Assembly (NCBI RefSeq): GCF_002303885.1
Contig: NZ_MRCM01000006.1
Span: forward strand, 62,001-126,000
From: Flavobacterium sp. ACN2
GTDB taxonomy: Bacteria; Bacteroidota; Bacteroidia; Flavobacteriales; Flavobacteriaceae
Length of the DNA: 64,000 nucleotides
Direction of reading: 5' to 3'
Shown one piece after another: positions 53,092 to 62,587 of this stretch. Every line of letters begins with the position of its first letter. Within the stretch, counting starts at the first letter, position 1. Below the pieces are notes generated by a model. The model had not been told where the DNA came from, searched no databases, and saw nothing but the letters and a program-made list of their open reading frames with translations. The translations under genes were made by a program, and so were the position numbers.

Positions 53092-53514
53092 TTATTTGTT
53101 ATTCTTGATTATTTCATTATATTTTATATCTTCATTTTGAGAAATATCATAAATAAAAAAGACATCTTTTGCAGAATTTACCTTTTTGTAAAAATTAAAA
53201 TTTGAAAAAAGTTCGCTAAAACCAATATCAGTCATTTTAAATTCAACAATAAAAGAATCCATAAATTGTGTGACATTTTTTTCATTAAAAACTAAACTAT
53301 AACCATAAACTTCTTTTAGCCACAATTCAAAAAAAACATTAAATTCTTTCTTAAAGTCATTGACATTCTGAATTGAAAAATCTATATTTTTTATAAACAA
53401 ATTATATAAATTGGGGTTTTTCATTTCAATATATTTTAAATAGTCTTTGAATTTAATTTCAAAATCATTGCAAGTCATTATATTTTTATGATTTTCTGTA
53501 AATAACTTTTTCAT
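53092..53514 (-). CDS. Small hypothetical protein, possible immunity protein
   Basis: 140 residues from ATG 53514, which lies 2 nt after the stop of the large exported protein. It is rich in Phe, Asn, Lys and Asp, strongly helical, has no signal peptide and no recognised domain. Codon use is even more A+T rich than its neighbours. Position immediately downstream of a toxin-like protein, small size and lack of known homology are typical of immunity genes; this is inference. Confidence 0.55.
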   Translation of the reverse strand: MKKLFTENHKNIMTCNDFEIKFKDYLKYIEMKNPNLYNLFIKNIDFSIQNVNDFKKEFNVFFELWLKEVYGYSLVFNEKNVTQFMDSFIVEFKMTDIGFSELFSNFNFYKKVNSAKDVFFIYDISQNEDIKYNEIIKNNK

Positions 53515-53516
53515 TA

Positions 53517-56500
53517 TCAAGGTTTTTTAAATTTTAATTCTATCCAATATATTTCAGAAGGTTTACTGCCTCCTAAATCTAAAACATCCCAATCGCTTTT
53601 GATTACTTTAGTAAAACCATTTTTTGTTGCAATTTTACCAGTAGGCGTGTTTAAAGCTGCATCTTCAAATGTTTTTCCATTATAAAGAAAATCATCAATG
53701 AAGCTTTTTAAGTTTGTAGACATTCCTCCTTCATAACTATTAGTTGATAACCATCTTCCTTCAATTCCATTTATTGTCTTATTTTGACTTTTATAATAAT
53801 TTATTGCATCTTCAAAAATCTGAGTTGCATATCCTTGTTTTTGTAATTCTACAGGTATTCTTATATCAAATCCTATATAACCTGCATTAGAAATTCTAGC
53901 TGAACCGATTTCTGTTCCATTTATAAAATATTTTTTTGTCTCATTTACAATCTCAGAAGTCAATTTTCTAACTTCAGTTGCAACTCCATACTTCTCAGGA
54001 TGTTCGGTTAAATCCTCTAACGCATCTTCAACCTGTTTTGCTGTATATTTTCCTCTCCATGCAGAAAACTTGCTTATGCCAAAAGTAACTACTTTTTGAA
54101 CTACAATATTTAAAATTCCCTGCTTTATTCCGTTTAATGTGCTTTGGCTTACTTCTATTTCAGATAATTTTTTTCCACTTTTTAACTGTTTTAAAACATC
54201 ATCGCTAAAACCTACCGCAAAACCGCTAATTCCAGCACATCCTGTGCCACATTTATTGACCAAGGCAGCTGTTGCGCAACTTGTTGCCGCACTTGGCACT
54301 GAAATTTCTTTTACCAATTGCTGGGTTGTAAAATTTTCATTTAAATATCGTTTTACAATAGCATTTATACCCATTTGAAAGCCTGCATCAAGAGCAAAAC
54401 CAGTTACACATTCAGATAACTTTACACCGCCTGCCACTTCTGCGGCGGCAATGCTCAATGTGGCATAAAAAACCGCTTCCTCAAAATTATCTGCAAGCTG
54501 AGCTTGAATCGAAACTCCTTTTGCAATAGTCGTATTTTGCGTACAGAAAGGCTCTTCTTGATTTGGTACAGGGTCTTTAAAATAAACAACAACATCAATA
54601 CTAGCGGCATTTCCATTCACATTATTAGGAGCATAACTAAGCCAAAACTTTGTAATTTTTAGTTTATTTAATTCTGAATCTTTAGTTTCAATCAGGAATA
54701 AATTCTGTACAGGATTACTAATGCTCCAGTCTTTATAATGTGTTATTTTTAAAGCACCATTTCCTTCATCATAAATAGAAACATTATACTTTTTGTCAGT
54801 CTCTGAAACTGAAGTTGCGTTTTTTGAAACTTCACTTGCTGCCAGTTTTAAATAATTTACTTTTTCGGTGGTTAAAAAAGCAGCAATACTTTTTAAAGCA
54901 TCATTGCATTCGTCGCTGAGCAGTTTATCTAGTTCATTGTACTTTTCATTTATTTTTGTTAGGTTTTCTTTGGTTTGATCGCCTGCTGTGGCATAATTAT
55001 TAGAAGCCAGTTCGACAAAAACGGGGTTTAAATCTGCTAATTTTTTCTTAAGTTCGTCTGAAACGTTATAAGATTCGACTAAGGCTTTATACTGCTCATT
55101 TGCTTTTTCTAAATTTTCATAGATTTCTTTCCATTCTTTATTGTATTTTTCTTCTTCAACTGCTCCCGAAATTTTTTGATTTTCTAATTCATTTGCTTTA
55201 TCTAATAGTCCAGTAATCTGATTTAATAACCCTTTGAAATCAGCTGCTAATTCTTTTGCATCAACAACATTATCCCATTTTGAATTATATGCCGTTTCTA
55301 CAACACCGCTTATTAGCTGATAGTCTGTATTAATTAAAATATCTTTAAATTCAACAGCAATTTTAGTGTCTGCCAGATATTGCACAATAATGTACCCTTT
55401 TCCTGTATAAGGGCTATGCTCTTTTCCTAATTCCAAAACAGTAACCGGAAAATCGCCTGCTGTAAAAGTTTCGCTTTGTATTAGGTTATTGAGTGGGGTT
55501 TTATTGGTTATGCTCAGATTGGGCTTTATACCACAATTATAGCTTGCAATTGCATTTTCTTTTTTAGGTATTGCAAACGTGTTGGTATTCGAGTAGGTAA
55601 AACTCTGAATTCCGTCTGCTTCTGTCGTACAGCTGGAACCTACTCTAAACTCATATTCTGTTTCTGGCTCTAGATTGGTCAATAAAACCTGATTGTTAAG
55701 GCTGTAAGAAGAAAACCATTCAAAAGTTTTTTCAGTTGTTTTTCCTCTTTTGTTGGTTTCTGTAATAGCTTTTTTTCTGTACTGAACCTGATATCTGGTA
55801 TGGTCTGGAGTTCCCTGCCATGTTATTTTTACTGTGCTGGGACTAACAATTTCTGATAGTGCAAAAGTTGGAGCATTGCACCTTTGGGTATATTTAAACC
55901 AATAGATTTCACTGTAACCATCATTTTTAAATATTGCATTTTCTGAAAGTCCAGTTGTTGATACTGCACGTACACGCCAAGCATAACGCATTCCAGGCAT
56001 TAGTACAGGCATGCTTAAGTTGTAAAGCAGCGCTGTTCCAAAAAGTGTTTCTTCGTACAGAACGGGTGACATTTGAAACGCAAACTGTGGATCGAGTGTT
56101 GGATCTAAAAGCTGTTTTAATTCAAACTTATAGGAAACATTTGTTGCGTTTATCTGGCGCGGTGTCCAGGTAAACATAATATTAGGAAAATCGCTTTGTG
56201 CTATCTGTTCGTTTTTCTGCGGCGTATTTAAAAGCGGAGGATCATTTAGAATTAAATACAGACTGGCACAGCTCTTCTGGGATATTTTTTGATTGGTAAT
56301 GTAATCATACATTTCAAAACAAAAATTATACATTCCTTCCGGCAGTCCATTTGCATATTGTGAAGCGTTAATTCCCTGTAGGTTTTCTAATCTGAATAAG
56401 GCAGAAATCTCGGTATTGGTGAGAGTTAGAAGTTCTCCTCCGTTTATAAAAATCGGTTTCTGTCCCTGTACATAATCGCTGGTTTGTATATTAAGTCCAT

Positions 56501-56732
56501 TACCTTGTATGTAAAGTTTCAAACGAACCTGTCGGTTGTTTATCGAAATGTCGGTTGGATTAATCAGCAGCTGCATTTTAGTATCCATACTGCTAGCATA
56601 ATCTGAGATTTTAACGCTATATGGACTTTTGAATACTGCTGTTAATTGAACAGGATAAAGTTGTGCATTACTATAAAAATTTGTAGTAATAAATAGAACT
56701 AACGCAATGTATCTTTTGATTTTATTTTTCAT
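53517..56732 (-). CDS. Exported polymorphic-toxin-like protein with FN3 and C-terminal GNAT-like domain
   Basis: 1071 residues. Signal peptide (cleavage near SNAQ, residue 23). An N-terminal beta region (about 24-170, LYPVQLTAVFKSPYSVKISDY, possibly a TANFOR-type domain) is followed by an FN3 domain (about 285-375, VKITWQG and EPETEYEFRVGSSC). Then come a coiled coil (about 500-610) and a Gly/Ala/Cys-rich hydrophobic stretch (about 770-860). The C-terminal domain has IPVELQKQGYATQIF (Q-x-x-G-x-A, the acetyl-CoA loop position, residues 964-969) and later ATKNGFTKVI, as at the end of GNAT folds. A modular trunk with a distinct tip and a small adjacent gene suggests an intercellular toxin, not proven. 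Confidence 0.65.
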   Translation of the reverse strand: MKNKIKRYIALVLFITTNFYSNAQLYPVQLTAVFKSPYSVKISDYASSMDTKMQLLINPTDISINNRQVRLKLYIQGNGLNIQTSDYVQGQKPIFINGGELLTLTNTEISALFRLENLQGINASQYANGLPEGMYNFCFEMYDYITNQKISQKSCASLYLILNDPPLLNTPQKNEQIAQSDFPNIMFTWTPRQINATNVSYKFELKQLLDPTLDPQFAFQMSPVLYEETLFGTALLYNLSMPVLMPGMRYAWRVRAVSTTGLSENAIFKNDGYSEIYWFKYTQRCNAPTFALSEIVSPSTVKITWQGTPDHTRYQVQYRKKAITETNKRGKTTEKTFEWFSSYSLNNQVLLTNLEPETEYEFRVGSSCTTEADGIQSFTYSNTNTFAIPKKENAIASYNCGIKPNLSITNKTPLNNLIQSETFTAGDFPVTVLELGKEHSPYTGKGYIIVQYLADTKIAVEFKDILINTDYQLISGVVETAYNSKWDNVVDAKELAADFKGLLNQITGLLDKANELENQKISGAVEEEKYNKEWKEIYENLEKANEQYKALVESYNVSDELKKKLADLNPVFVELASNNYATAGDQTKENLTKINEKYNELDKLLSDECNDALKSIAAFLTTEKVNYLKLAASEVSKNATSVSETDKKYNVSIYDEGNGALKITHYKDWSISNPVQNLFLIETKDSELNKLKITKFWLSYAPNNVNGNAASIDVVVYFKDPVPNQEEPFCTQNTTIAKGVSIQAQLADNFEEAVFYATLSIAAAEVAGGVKLSECVTGFALDAGFQMGINAIVKRYLNENFTTQQLVKEISVPSAATSCATAALVNKCGTGCAGISGFAVGFSDDVLKQLKSGKKLSEIEVSQSTLNGIKQGILNIVVQKVVTFGISKFSAWRGKYTAKQVEDALEDLTEHPEKYGVATEVRKLTSEIVNETKKYFINGTEIGSARISNAGYIGFDIRIPVELQKQGYATQIFEDAINYYKSQNKTINGIEGRWLSTNSYEGGMSTNLKSFIDDFLYNGKTFEDAALNTPTGKIATKNGFTKVIKSDWDVLDLGGSKPSEIYWIELKFKKP

Positions 56733-57060
56733 TCTCTACAGGTAATAGTTTTAGGTTAGCTTGTTTTACCTGATTAAAAAATCCTATAAAACAATCAACG
56801 AACATAATCCTGCAAAAAATTAAAAACCTCCTCAATAGGACATTAAAATAGCATAATAAGCCAATAATGAATTATTTCTAGAAAAAATGCAATTGGAAAA
56901 TTCTGAAAACATCTTTCTATTTTCTTTTTAAATGGGGTGTTTTTAAACAACATAATTTAACTTAATTTTTTTACATAAAAAAGCCCACAAATAGTATCTA
57001 ACTTTTTTGCGGGCAGTTGATTAATTCTCTGTTACAGAATCAATATATCTTTAAAAATAA
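56733..57060. other. Intergenic region
   Basis: Apart from the terminator at 56983-57014 I see no gene or repeat. No clear promoter for the large minus-strand gene is recognisable. Confidence 0.45.
56983..57014 (-). terminator. Terminator of the XRE regulator gene
   Basis: On the minus strand GCCCGCAAA / TTTGTGGGC (one G-U pair) followed by a T-run, 47 nt after the stop codon. Confidence 0.75.
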
Positions 57061-57468
57061 TTATTTCCCAATCAACTTCTCAAGCCTCACCATCATTTCC
57101 TCTTTCTCCTTCAACATCCTTTCATACAAAGCAATTTTTTCTTCATGAAGTTTTAAAACCTCTTTTATAGGATTAAAAGTTGGTTGAATATTAATTGCCG
57201 AAGCACCATCTTTAAAATCAGAAAAAGTATTAGAAATAATATTTATCGCTTGTTCCTCATCAAAATTCTGAAAAGCTTCAACAGGAATTTTCAATACAGC
57301 TGAAATTTGTTTTAGCAAACTGTCTTCAATTACATCTTTCTGCTCCAGCATAGAAATTTTCTTTTGGTTCCAGTCTTCGCCCAGATCATAAGCTAAAGCT
57401 TCCTGCTTTATGTTAAGCATTTCTCTAAAACGTTTTACGTTTCTTCCCTGATGTATTTTCTGTTCCAT
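57061..57468 (-). CDS. XRE-family transcriptional regulator
   Basis: 135 residues. An N-terminal helix-turn-helix (about 8-70: NVKRFREMLNIKQEALAYDLGEDWNQKKISMLEQ, LKQISAVLKIPVEAF) is followed by a linker and a C-terminal coiled coil (about 105-135) that probably dimerises. Two TATCTTTG -7 boxes precede it on the minus strand. Targets unknown; the adjacent divergent gene at 57757 is a candidate. Confidence 0.85.
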   Translation of the reverse strand: MEQKIHQGRNVKRFREMLNIKQEALAYDLGEDWNQKKISMLEQKDVIEDSLLKQISAVLKIPVEAFQNFDEEQAINIISNTFSDFKDGASAINIQPTFNPIKEVLKLHEEKIALYERMLKEKEEMMVRLEKLIGK

Positions 57469-57756
57469 ACTAATATCATTTTTTCTAAAAGATCAAAGAT
57501 AAAGCCATTTCGGCTAAAAATCATGCGTTTCAAAGATAAAAAAATATCCTAAAGAAGAACTGTTTTTGTCAGAATATTATACCGCATTTTGCTTGTATTT
57601 AAGTCCAATATTTTCTGGTATAATGCCGATGTAATATGAAAATAGTACAATGAAATTGGGCTATATTGAATATACAATCGGTATTATATCTGTATTTGGA
57701 ATAGTTTATTCTTTTAAAATAGAAGAATTTCGCTACATAAATTAAATCTATTGACT

Positions 57757-58317
57757 ATGAAAAAGAATAAAATGCCGTTCGAAACCAGCTTTTGGGCAGG
57801 AAATATAGAAGGAAATCCATTTAAGGTAATTAATGCCTTTTTTGTCTATGCAGATCTCGATTATTATAAACAGACTTTAAGCGAAGCGACTATTTACTGT
57901 TATAAAACAAAAGTCTACAAACAGGAAAATCCTTCAGATGTTTTTATTTTGTACTCGGTTCTCAAATCATTCCTCAGAGTTTGTTATTGTTTAAAAGAGA
58001 AAAGCAAAAAATGGAAGGTAAATGAATCTTTGGCGCAAGAAAAGGTTTTTCATCTTTCTTCTCTAACTAAAGAAGAATACGAGAATCCTTTTATAGTATT
58101 TCAGAATGCATTTAATGAAAAAACGCTCCAAGAGTTTGAATTATTTCTATATCAAGTTCTAGAGTTTTCGTTGTCGCCTCATGCCGCAGATCCTGATCCT
58201 GACTTGATGACGCCTTATATTCATGTAATCAAAATGCTCGATGCAGTAGAATTAATAAGAGAAAGGGGAGTGGAGAAAATCAAGAAAAAGATTCCAGTTG
58301 GTGCTGTAACCGAATAA
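57757..58317 (+). CDS. Hypothetical helical protein
   Basis: About 186 residues from ATG 57757. An upstream in-frame TTG at 57751 is unlikely. Soluble, helical, with repeated aromatic residues (FFVYADLDYYKQTL, FILYSVLKSFLRVCYCLKEKSKKW, FIVFQNAFNEKTLQEFELFLYQVL). No signal peptide or known motif. Divergent from the XRE regulator. I do not recognise the family. Confidence 0.6.
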   Translation: MKKNKMPFETSFWAGNIEGNPFKVINAFFVYADLDYYKQTLSEATIYCYKTKVYKQENPSDVFILYSVLKSFLRVCYCLKEKSKKWKVNESLAQEKVFHLSSLTKEEYENPFIVFQNAFNEKTLQEFELFLYQVLEFSLSPHAADPDPDLMTPYIHVIKMLDAVELIRERGVEKIKKKIPVGAVTE

Positions 58318-58476
58318 AGCGAAAGCAATTTGATATTGATAATTTAGTATATTTAACAACCAAAATTATTCATGGATTTTTAAAACGTTAGCATTAAAAT
58401 GTGATAATGAAGCATTTTTAAAATCAGAATAATGAAAAAACACTATACTATTACTAACTAATTGGACCAAAAAAGC

Positions 58477-59427
58477 ATGAATTCTCAAAACCAGAAAAAT
58501 GAAATAAACCGACGCCGATTTTTACAAAATGGCGTAAAACTTGCCGCTGCAGGAATTTATCTTGGTATGTTTGGCATGCCTGATCTATTTGGAAATGTCT
58601 TGATGGATAAAGAGGCTAAAGGCATTCCAGATGTTAAACTAAATAACGGTTTAAAAATACCCATACTCGGATTTGGAACATACGGACTCAGCGGTGATGT
58701 ATGTCAGAAATCGGTAGTCGAAGCCATAGCTGCAGGGTATCGTCTTATTGACACTGCAAAAGTATACGGAAATGAAGTAGAAGTGGGGAAAGCAATAAAA
58801 CAAAGCGGAGTGGATAGAAAGCAACTTTTTGTTACTTCAAAACTATGGGTTGATGATGCTGGTTATGAAAATGCTAAAAAAGGTTTTGAAGAAACACTAA
58901 GAAAACTAGGTCTTGAATATCTTGATTTGTACCTCATTCATCGTCCACGAGGCGATGTAAAAGGATCGTGGAAGGCAATGGAAGAGCTTTACAAAGCGGG
59001 AAAAATCAAAGCAATTGGCATTAGCAACTTTGGCCCAGAGCAACTGAAAGATCTTTTATCTTATGCGGAGGTAAAACCTGTTGTGAATCAGATTGAGACT
59101 CATGCCTATTTTCAACAGACCAATGATTATAACGTATTAAAACAGCATAATATCCAAATGGAAGCTTGGGCACCTTTTGCAGAAGGCCGTAATGGTCTTT
59201 TTACAAATTCAGTATTAACCCAGATTGCTAAAAAGTATGGCAAGACTACCGCACAGGTAAGTCTGAGATGGCATTACCAGCGCGGTATTGTGAGCATTCC
59301 GAGATCATCACAAAAAGCGCATATTATAGAAAACCTCAATATATTTGATTTCAAGCTTGATGTTGCCGATATGAAAGCGATTGAAAAATTGGATTTAAAC
59401 AAAACCCAATTTCCGGAATGGAGCTAA
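58477..59427 (+). CDS. Tat-exported aldo/keto reductase
   Basis: About 316 residues from ATG 58477; a TTG at 58462 only extends it. The N-terminus has a twin-arginine signal NRRRFLQNGVKLAAAGIYL. The aldo/keto reductase barrel follows: GFGTYGLSG, DTAKVYGNE (catalytic Asp and Tyr), VTSKLW (Lys), LDLYLIHRPR (His), GISNFGPEQL, IETHAYFQ and IPRSSQKAHI (NADPH phosphate site). An NADPH enzyme carrying a Tat signal would be folded with cofactor before export. Single gene with its own terminator. Confidence 0.9.
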   Translation: MNSQNQKNEINRRRFLQNGVKLAAAGIYLGMFGMPDLFGNVLMDKEAKGIPDVKLNNGLKIPILGFGTYGLSGDVCQKSVVEAIAAGYRLIDTAKVYGNEVEVGKAIKQSGVDRKQLFVTSKLWVDDAGYENAKKGFEETLRKLGLEYLDLYLIHRPRGDVKGSWKAMEELYKAGKIKAIGISNFGPEQLKDLLSYAEVKPVVNQIETHAYFQQTNDYNVLKQHNIQMEAWAPFAEGRNGLFTNSVLTQIAKKYGKTTAQVSLRWHYQRGIVSIPRSSQKAHIIENLNIFDFKLDVADMKAIEKLDLNKTQFPEWS

Positions 59428-59452
59428 ATAAGAACGGTGTGAAAGTCTATTG

Positions 59453-59491
59453 AAAAAAAAACTCTAAATGATTGATTTAGAGTTTTTTTTT
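59453..59491. terminator. Rho-independent terminator
   Basis: Stem ACTCTAAAT / ATTTAGAGT flanked by A-run and T-run, loop GATTG, between convergent genes. Confidence 0.88.
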
Positions 59492-59542
59492 TGTCCTTTA
59501 CAAAATCAAATTACAGATCAATATTTTAATTTTTAGTGCATA

Positions 59543-60463
59543 TTAAATGCTGTTAAGTCTTACCGATAAACTTTTTAAATCTTGTTCGAGAGAGCGAACA
59601 GTGGCTTGCAATTCATTTAGCATATTGGCTCTCGAAGATAAATCGTCTGCGGTGTAAATTCCGCCATCATAAAAAAAGAGTTTTTCGGTTTCAGCATCTA
59701 TTTTTCCATCAAAATTGTATTGCAGCCATCTGTTTTTAATGCTTTCCTGCAGGTCATTTTTTCCAGAATTGCTAAATTGTTTTTCGTTTAGAATCGCCCA
59801 GATAGAGTTTGGGTATGCACCGTTAGAATTATCATTGAACCAGATATTTCGCAACAGATTTCTTTCCAGTTTTAAATTGATTTTTTTTCCTTTAGGAGCA
59901 ATAGTCAGCGCTCCTAATCCGGCACTCACTAATCCGCCGCTGACACCAACGATATCACTGGCGTTATTGTTTTTTATTAAAACAGTGGCTACAGTAGTTA
60001 ACGCGCCAATAGTTACAGAAGCGACGGTAAGATTTCTAGTTTTTTTATTATTGATATCGTTTACAAAATTGGCCAGTTTGTCGATACGTTCGCCATTACA
60101 ATCTAATTCTGATGCGAGTGCATTTATCTCTATGCTGGTAAGAATTAAACGATCGGTAATTTTTTGTTTTAAAACGAGTCTTTTTAAAGTGTCTTTTTTG
60201 GTTTGAAGATATTCTGCCAGATAAGATTCAATGCCAATAGCCTTGCTTATCAGGATATCATGCTGCGATAAATTGGCTTTTAGAATACTGTCGTTATTGG
60301 ACGATTTATTAGGGAAAACTTCGAGTTTAGAATAATCGTATTCAATAGTAGGTTGGCAGTAATTGCTGGTGAGATAATCAATTTTTGGACTATTCAAAAC
60401 GGTTGAACACGAGGATACAAAAATAGATATAACGAATAAAATAAATATTTTACGCTGCTTCAT
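59543..60463 (-). CDS. Hypothetical lipoprotein with membrane-spanning pair
   Basis: About 306 residues from the Met before KQRKIFIL. Lipobox in FVSSCSTVL (Cys19). The middle has two hydrophobic segments (NLTVASVTIGALTTVATVLI and VGVSGGLVSAGLGALTIAP, about 145-190). A C-terminal coiled coil (ANMLNELQATVRSLEQDLKSL) follows. Family not recognised. An alternative Met 6 codons upstream (60481) is possible. Confidence 0.6.
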   Translation of the reverse strand: MKQRKIFILFVISIFVSSCSTVLNSPKIDYLTSNYCQPTIEYDYSKLEVFPNKSSNNDSILKANLSQHDILISKAIGIESYLAEYLQTKKDTLKRLVLKQKITDRLILTSIEINALASELDCNGERIDKLANFVNDINNKKTRNLTVASVTIGALTTVATVLIKNNNASDIVGVSGGLVSAGLGALTIAPKGKKINLKLERNLLRNIWFNDNSNGAYPNSIWAILNEKQFSNSGKNDLQESIKNRWLQYNFDGKIDAETEKLFFYDGGIYTADDLSSRANMLNELQATVRSLEQDLKSLSVRLNSI

Positions 60464-60571
60464 ATTGATTTTGTTTAACATTAAAAATACGAATTAACTT
60501 TTTACTGTTAAAAAAAACATTTCGTTAGAAATAGAATTTGTGAAGGCTTAACTTAGAAAGCGAATATAAAA

Positions 60572-60603
60572 AAACGGATTACAGGCTATGATGCAATCCG
60601 TTT
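60572..60603 (-). terminator. Terminator of the TetR/SDR operon
   Basis: On the minus strand AAACGGATT / AATCCGTTT with a 14-nt loop and T-run. Confidence 0.85.
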
Positions 60604-60623
60604 CTACATAAAAATATCTTGAT

Positions 60624-61415
60624 TTAAGAATTACCGTAAAGGTTTGATTCCCCTCCATCAATAGCAATGGTCTGTCCGTTTACATATTGGCATTCATCGC
60701 TAAGAAGAAATGCAACAAGGTTACCTACGTCTTCAGGTTTCCCTAATCTTCTTGTAGGGTTTCTTTGTGCGTATGTTGTTTCAGCAGCTTTAGGGTCGGA
60801 AGGGTTTACCTGTTTAAAAGCTTCAGCCACCATTGGAGTAAGTATAGCTCCAGGCGCGATTGCATTGGTATAAATTCCATCTTTACCATATTCTATTGCT
60901 GCATTTTTGGTCATACCCGAAACGGCATGTTTACTTGCGACATAAGGCATCTGATTAACAACCCCTCTGATTCCGCCTACAGAAGCTACGTTTACAATTT
61001 TTCCTCCGCCGTTTTTCTGCATTACCGGAATCACATATTTTAGTCCGTAATAGACACCCATAAGATTGATGTCAATTACTTTTTTAAATATATTGATGTC
61101 ATAATCCACTATTGAAGCCTGTTTTCCTTCGATACCAGCATTATTGTAGAATCCATCGATACGGCCAAACTCTTGAACTGTTTTGTCTACATAATTTTTG
61201 ACAGCCTGTTCGTCTGAAACGTCAGCGATTATGGTTATGATTTTTGCATTTGGAGCAACTGAATGGATTTCTGCTTTTGCTTTTTCTAGTGCTTCGGCAT
61301 TGTAATCTACAATTGACAGATTGGCTCCTTTTACTGCTACTGCTTTACTTGCTGCTAGTCCGAGCCCCATAGCTGCTCCAGTAATGATAATTGTTTTGTC
61401 TTTAAAAATGCTCAT
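60624..61415 (-). CDS. SDR-family oxidoreductase
   Basis: 263 residues, classical short-chain dehydrogenase/reductase. TGAAMGLGLAA (GxxxGxG), YNNAGIEG (NNAG), NVASVGG (catalytic Ser), YVASKHAVSG (YxxxK) and IAPGAILTPM. It resembles 3-alpha-hydroxysteroid / cyclopentanol or ketoacyl-type dehydrogenases; substrate unknown. It follows a TetR gene and has a TetR-type operator directly upstream, so it is probably the repressed target. Confidence 0.93.
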   Translation of the reverse strand: MSIFKDKTIIITGAAMGLGLAASKAVAVKGANLSIVDYNAEALEKAKAEIHSVAPNAKIITIIADVSDEQAVKNYVDKTVQEFGRIDGFYNNAGIEGKQASIVDYDINIFKKVIDINLMGVYYGLKYVIPVMQKNGGGKIVNVASVGGIRGVVNQMPYVASKHAVSGMTKNAAIEYGKDGIYTNAIAPGAILTPMVAEAFKQVNPSDPKAAETTYAQRNPTRRLGKPEDVGNLVAFLLSDECQYVNGQTIAIDGGESNLYGNS

Positions 61416-61436
61416 GATATATAGTATTAAAATATG

Positions 61437-61460
61437 TTAATTGAAAAATTATTCATTTAA
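61437..61460. promoter_or_regulatory. TetR-type operator upstream of the SDR gene
   Basis: TTAATTGAA-AAATTA-TTCATTTAA, an inverted repeat with 8 of 9 matching positions. Same arm and 6-nt spacing as the operator at 62063-62086. It lies 22 nt before the SDR start codon. Confidence 0.65.
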
Positions 61461-61474
61461 AATTTAAAAAAATG

Positions 61475-62053
61475 CTAGCTTATACCTCTCCAGACCAAAT
61501 CAAAGCAGTCATCGATGAGCTGCTGGCTTAATGGAAATAACTTTTGGATGATGCCTGTAGAGCAGGAGCGTACCGCACCATCAAAAAAGCTGATGAGTAT
61601 AATGGCATCTAGTGCTTTTATGATTCCTTCTCGCTGTCCTTTTCCTAAAAGATCATAAAGAGGTTTATTCTGTTTTTCATACTCAGCCAGTTGTTTGGAG
61701 AAATTGAGCTGTATGTAACCCGACTGCTGATACTGGTCGATAAATACGGTTTCATCATAATGATTTAGCCTGTAGTTAAGCATATTGATGTAAATCTTCT
61801 TAAGTGATTGCCTTACGGGTAAATTAATGTCAAAGTCCCGATACATGGCCTGGGTCATTTTATCCTCTACAGCGGCATAGGCCAATTGTACTACCTCTTC
61901 TTTGTTTTTAAAGTAAATGTAAAGTGTTCCTGCAGCAACTTCGGCGGTTTTACTTATACCAGAAATGGTAACGCTTGCTAATCCCTGTTTGCCTGTAAGT
62001 ACATATACAGATTTCAAAATTTTCTCTCTTTTATCCGGATCTAATGGTCTCAT
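61475..62053 (-). CDS. TetR/AcrR-family regulator
   Basis: 192 residues. The N-terminal TetR helix-turn-helix is GLASVTISGISKTAEVAAGTLYIYFKNKEEVVQLAY; the C-terminal ligand-binding domain is helical. It is followed by an SDR gene after 59 nt. Matching 24-nt palindromes lie upstream of each gene, so it probably represses both itself and the SDR gene until an inducer binds. Confidence 0.92.
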   Translation of the reverse strand: MRPLDPDKREKILKSVYVLTGKQGLASVTISGISKTAEVAAGTLYIYFKNKEEVVQLAYAAVEDKMTQAMYRDFDINLPVRQSLKKIYINMLNYRLNHYDETVFIDQYQQSGYIQLNFSKQLAEYEKQNKPLYDLLGKGQREGIIKALDAIILISFFDGAVRSCSTGIIQKLFPLSQQLIDDCFDLVWRGIS

Positions 62054-62062
62054 ACAGTAAAG

Positions 62063-62086
62063 TTAAATGAAAAAATATTCATTTAA
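62063..62086. promoter_or_regulatory. TetR-type operator upstream of the tetR-like gene
   Basis: TTAAATGAA-AAAATA-TTCATTTAA, perfect 9-bp arms around 6 nt, ending 10 nt before the regulator start codon. Confidence 0.7.
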
Positions 62087-62155
62087 ATACAGTTGTTTGA
62101 ATTATAACTTTTCTTTAACTCATTTTGGGTAGTATTCTCAATTGCTATTATTTTC

Positions 62156-62578
62156 TTATAATTCATAGCCAATCTCCCATATATGCCCAAAAGGATCTTT
62201 TAGCTTTCCAATTCTCCAGTCTTCTTCGGTTACCATGGGGCAAATCTGTATTGCACCAAATTTTAGTACATTTTCAAATATTTGGTCTGCATTTTTAGTT
62301 TCTAAAATTATTCTGATTAGTGTGTTAAATGCTGGATTTTCACTGCCATCACAGGGTGTCTCGTCACTAAGATAAAATTCGGCGCCTTCAATTTGCAATA
62401 CAGAAGATATTTTATTGTTATCCGCTTCAAATCTTTTAGATTCAACAGCGCCAAAAGCGTCAGTATAAAATTTAACCGCTTTTAATCCGTCATTCACTGT
62501 CAGGAAAGGCTTGATTTGAGCTTTCTGAAGTGTAACTTTGTCTTGATTTTTTTCTTCTTCCAATTTCATAAACTTCAA
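62156..62578 (-). CDS. VOC-superfamily (PhnB/glyoxalase-like) protein
   Basis: 140 residues, one vicinal-oxygen-chelate pair of beta-alpha-beta-beta-beta units: PFLTVNDGLKAVKFYTDAFGAVESKRF, EGAEFYLSDETP, AFNTLIRIILETKNADQIFENVL and WRIGKLKDPFGHIWEIGYE (terminal metal-ligand Glu). It resembles PhnB-like bleomycin-resistance/glyoxalase relatives of unknown substrate. Start Met may be residue 1 or 4. Confidence 0.87.
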   Translation of the reverse strand: MKFMKLEEEKNQDKVTLQKAQIKPFLTVNDGLKAVKFYTDAFGAVESKRFEADNNKISSVLQIEGAEFYLSDETPCDGSENPAFNTLIRIILETKNADQIFENVLKFGAIQICPMVTEEDWRIGKLKDPFGHIWEIGYEL

Positions 62579-62587
62579 TTATATGTT

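Noticed and set aside
59715..60206. 163-residue reading frame on the plus strand
   Set aside because: Antisense to the lipoprotein gene, with no signal, domain or upstream promoter.
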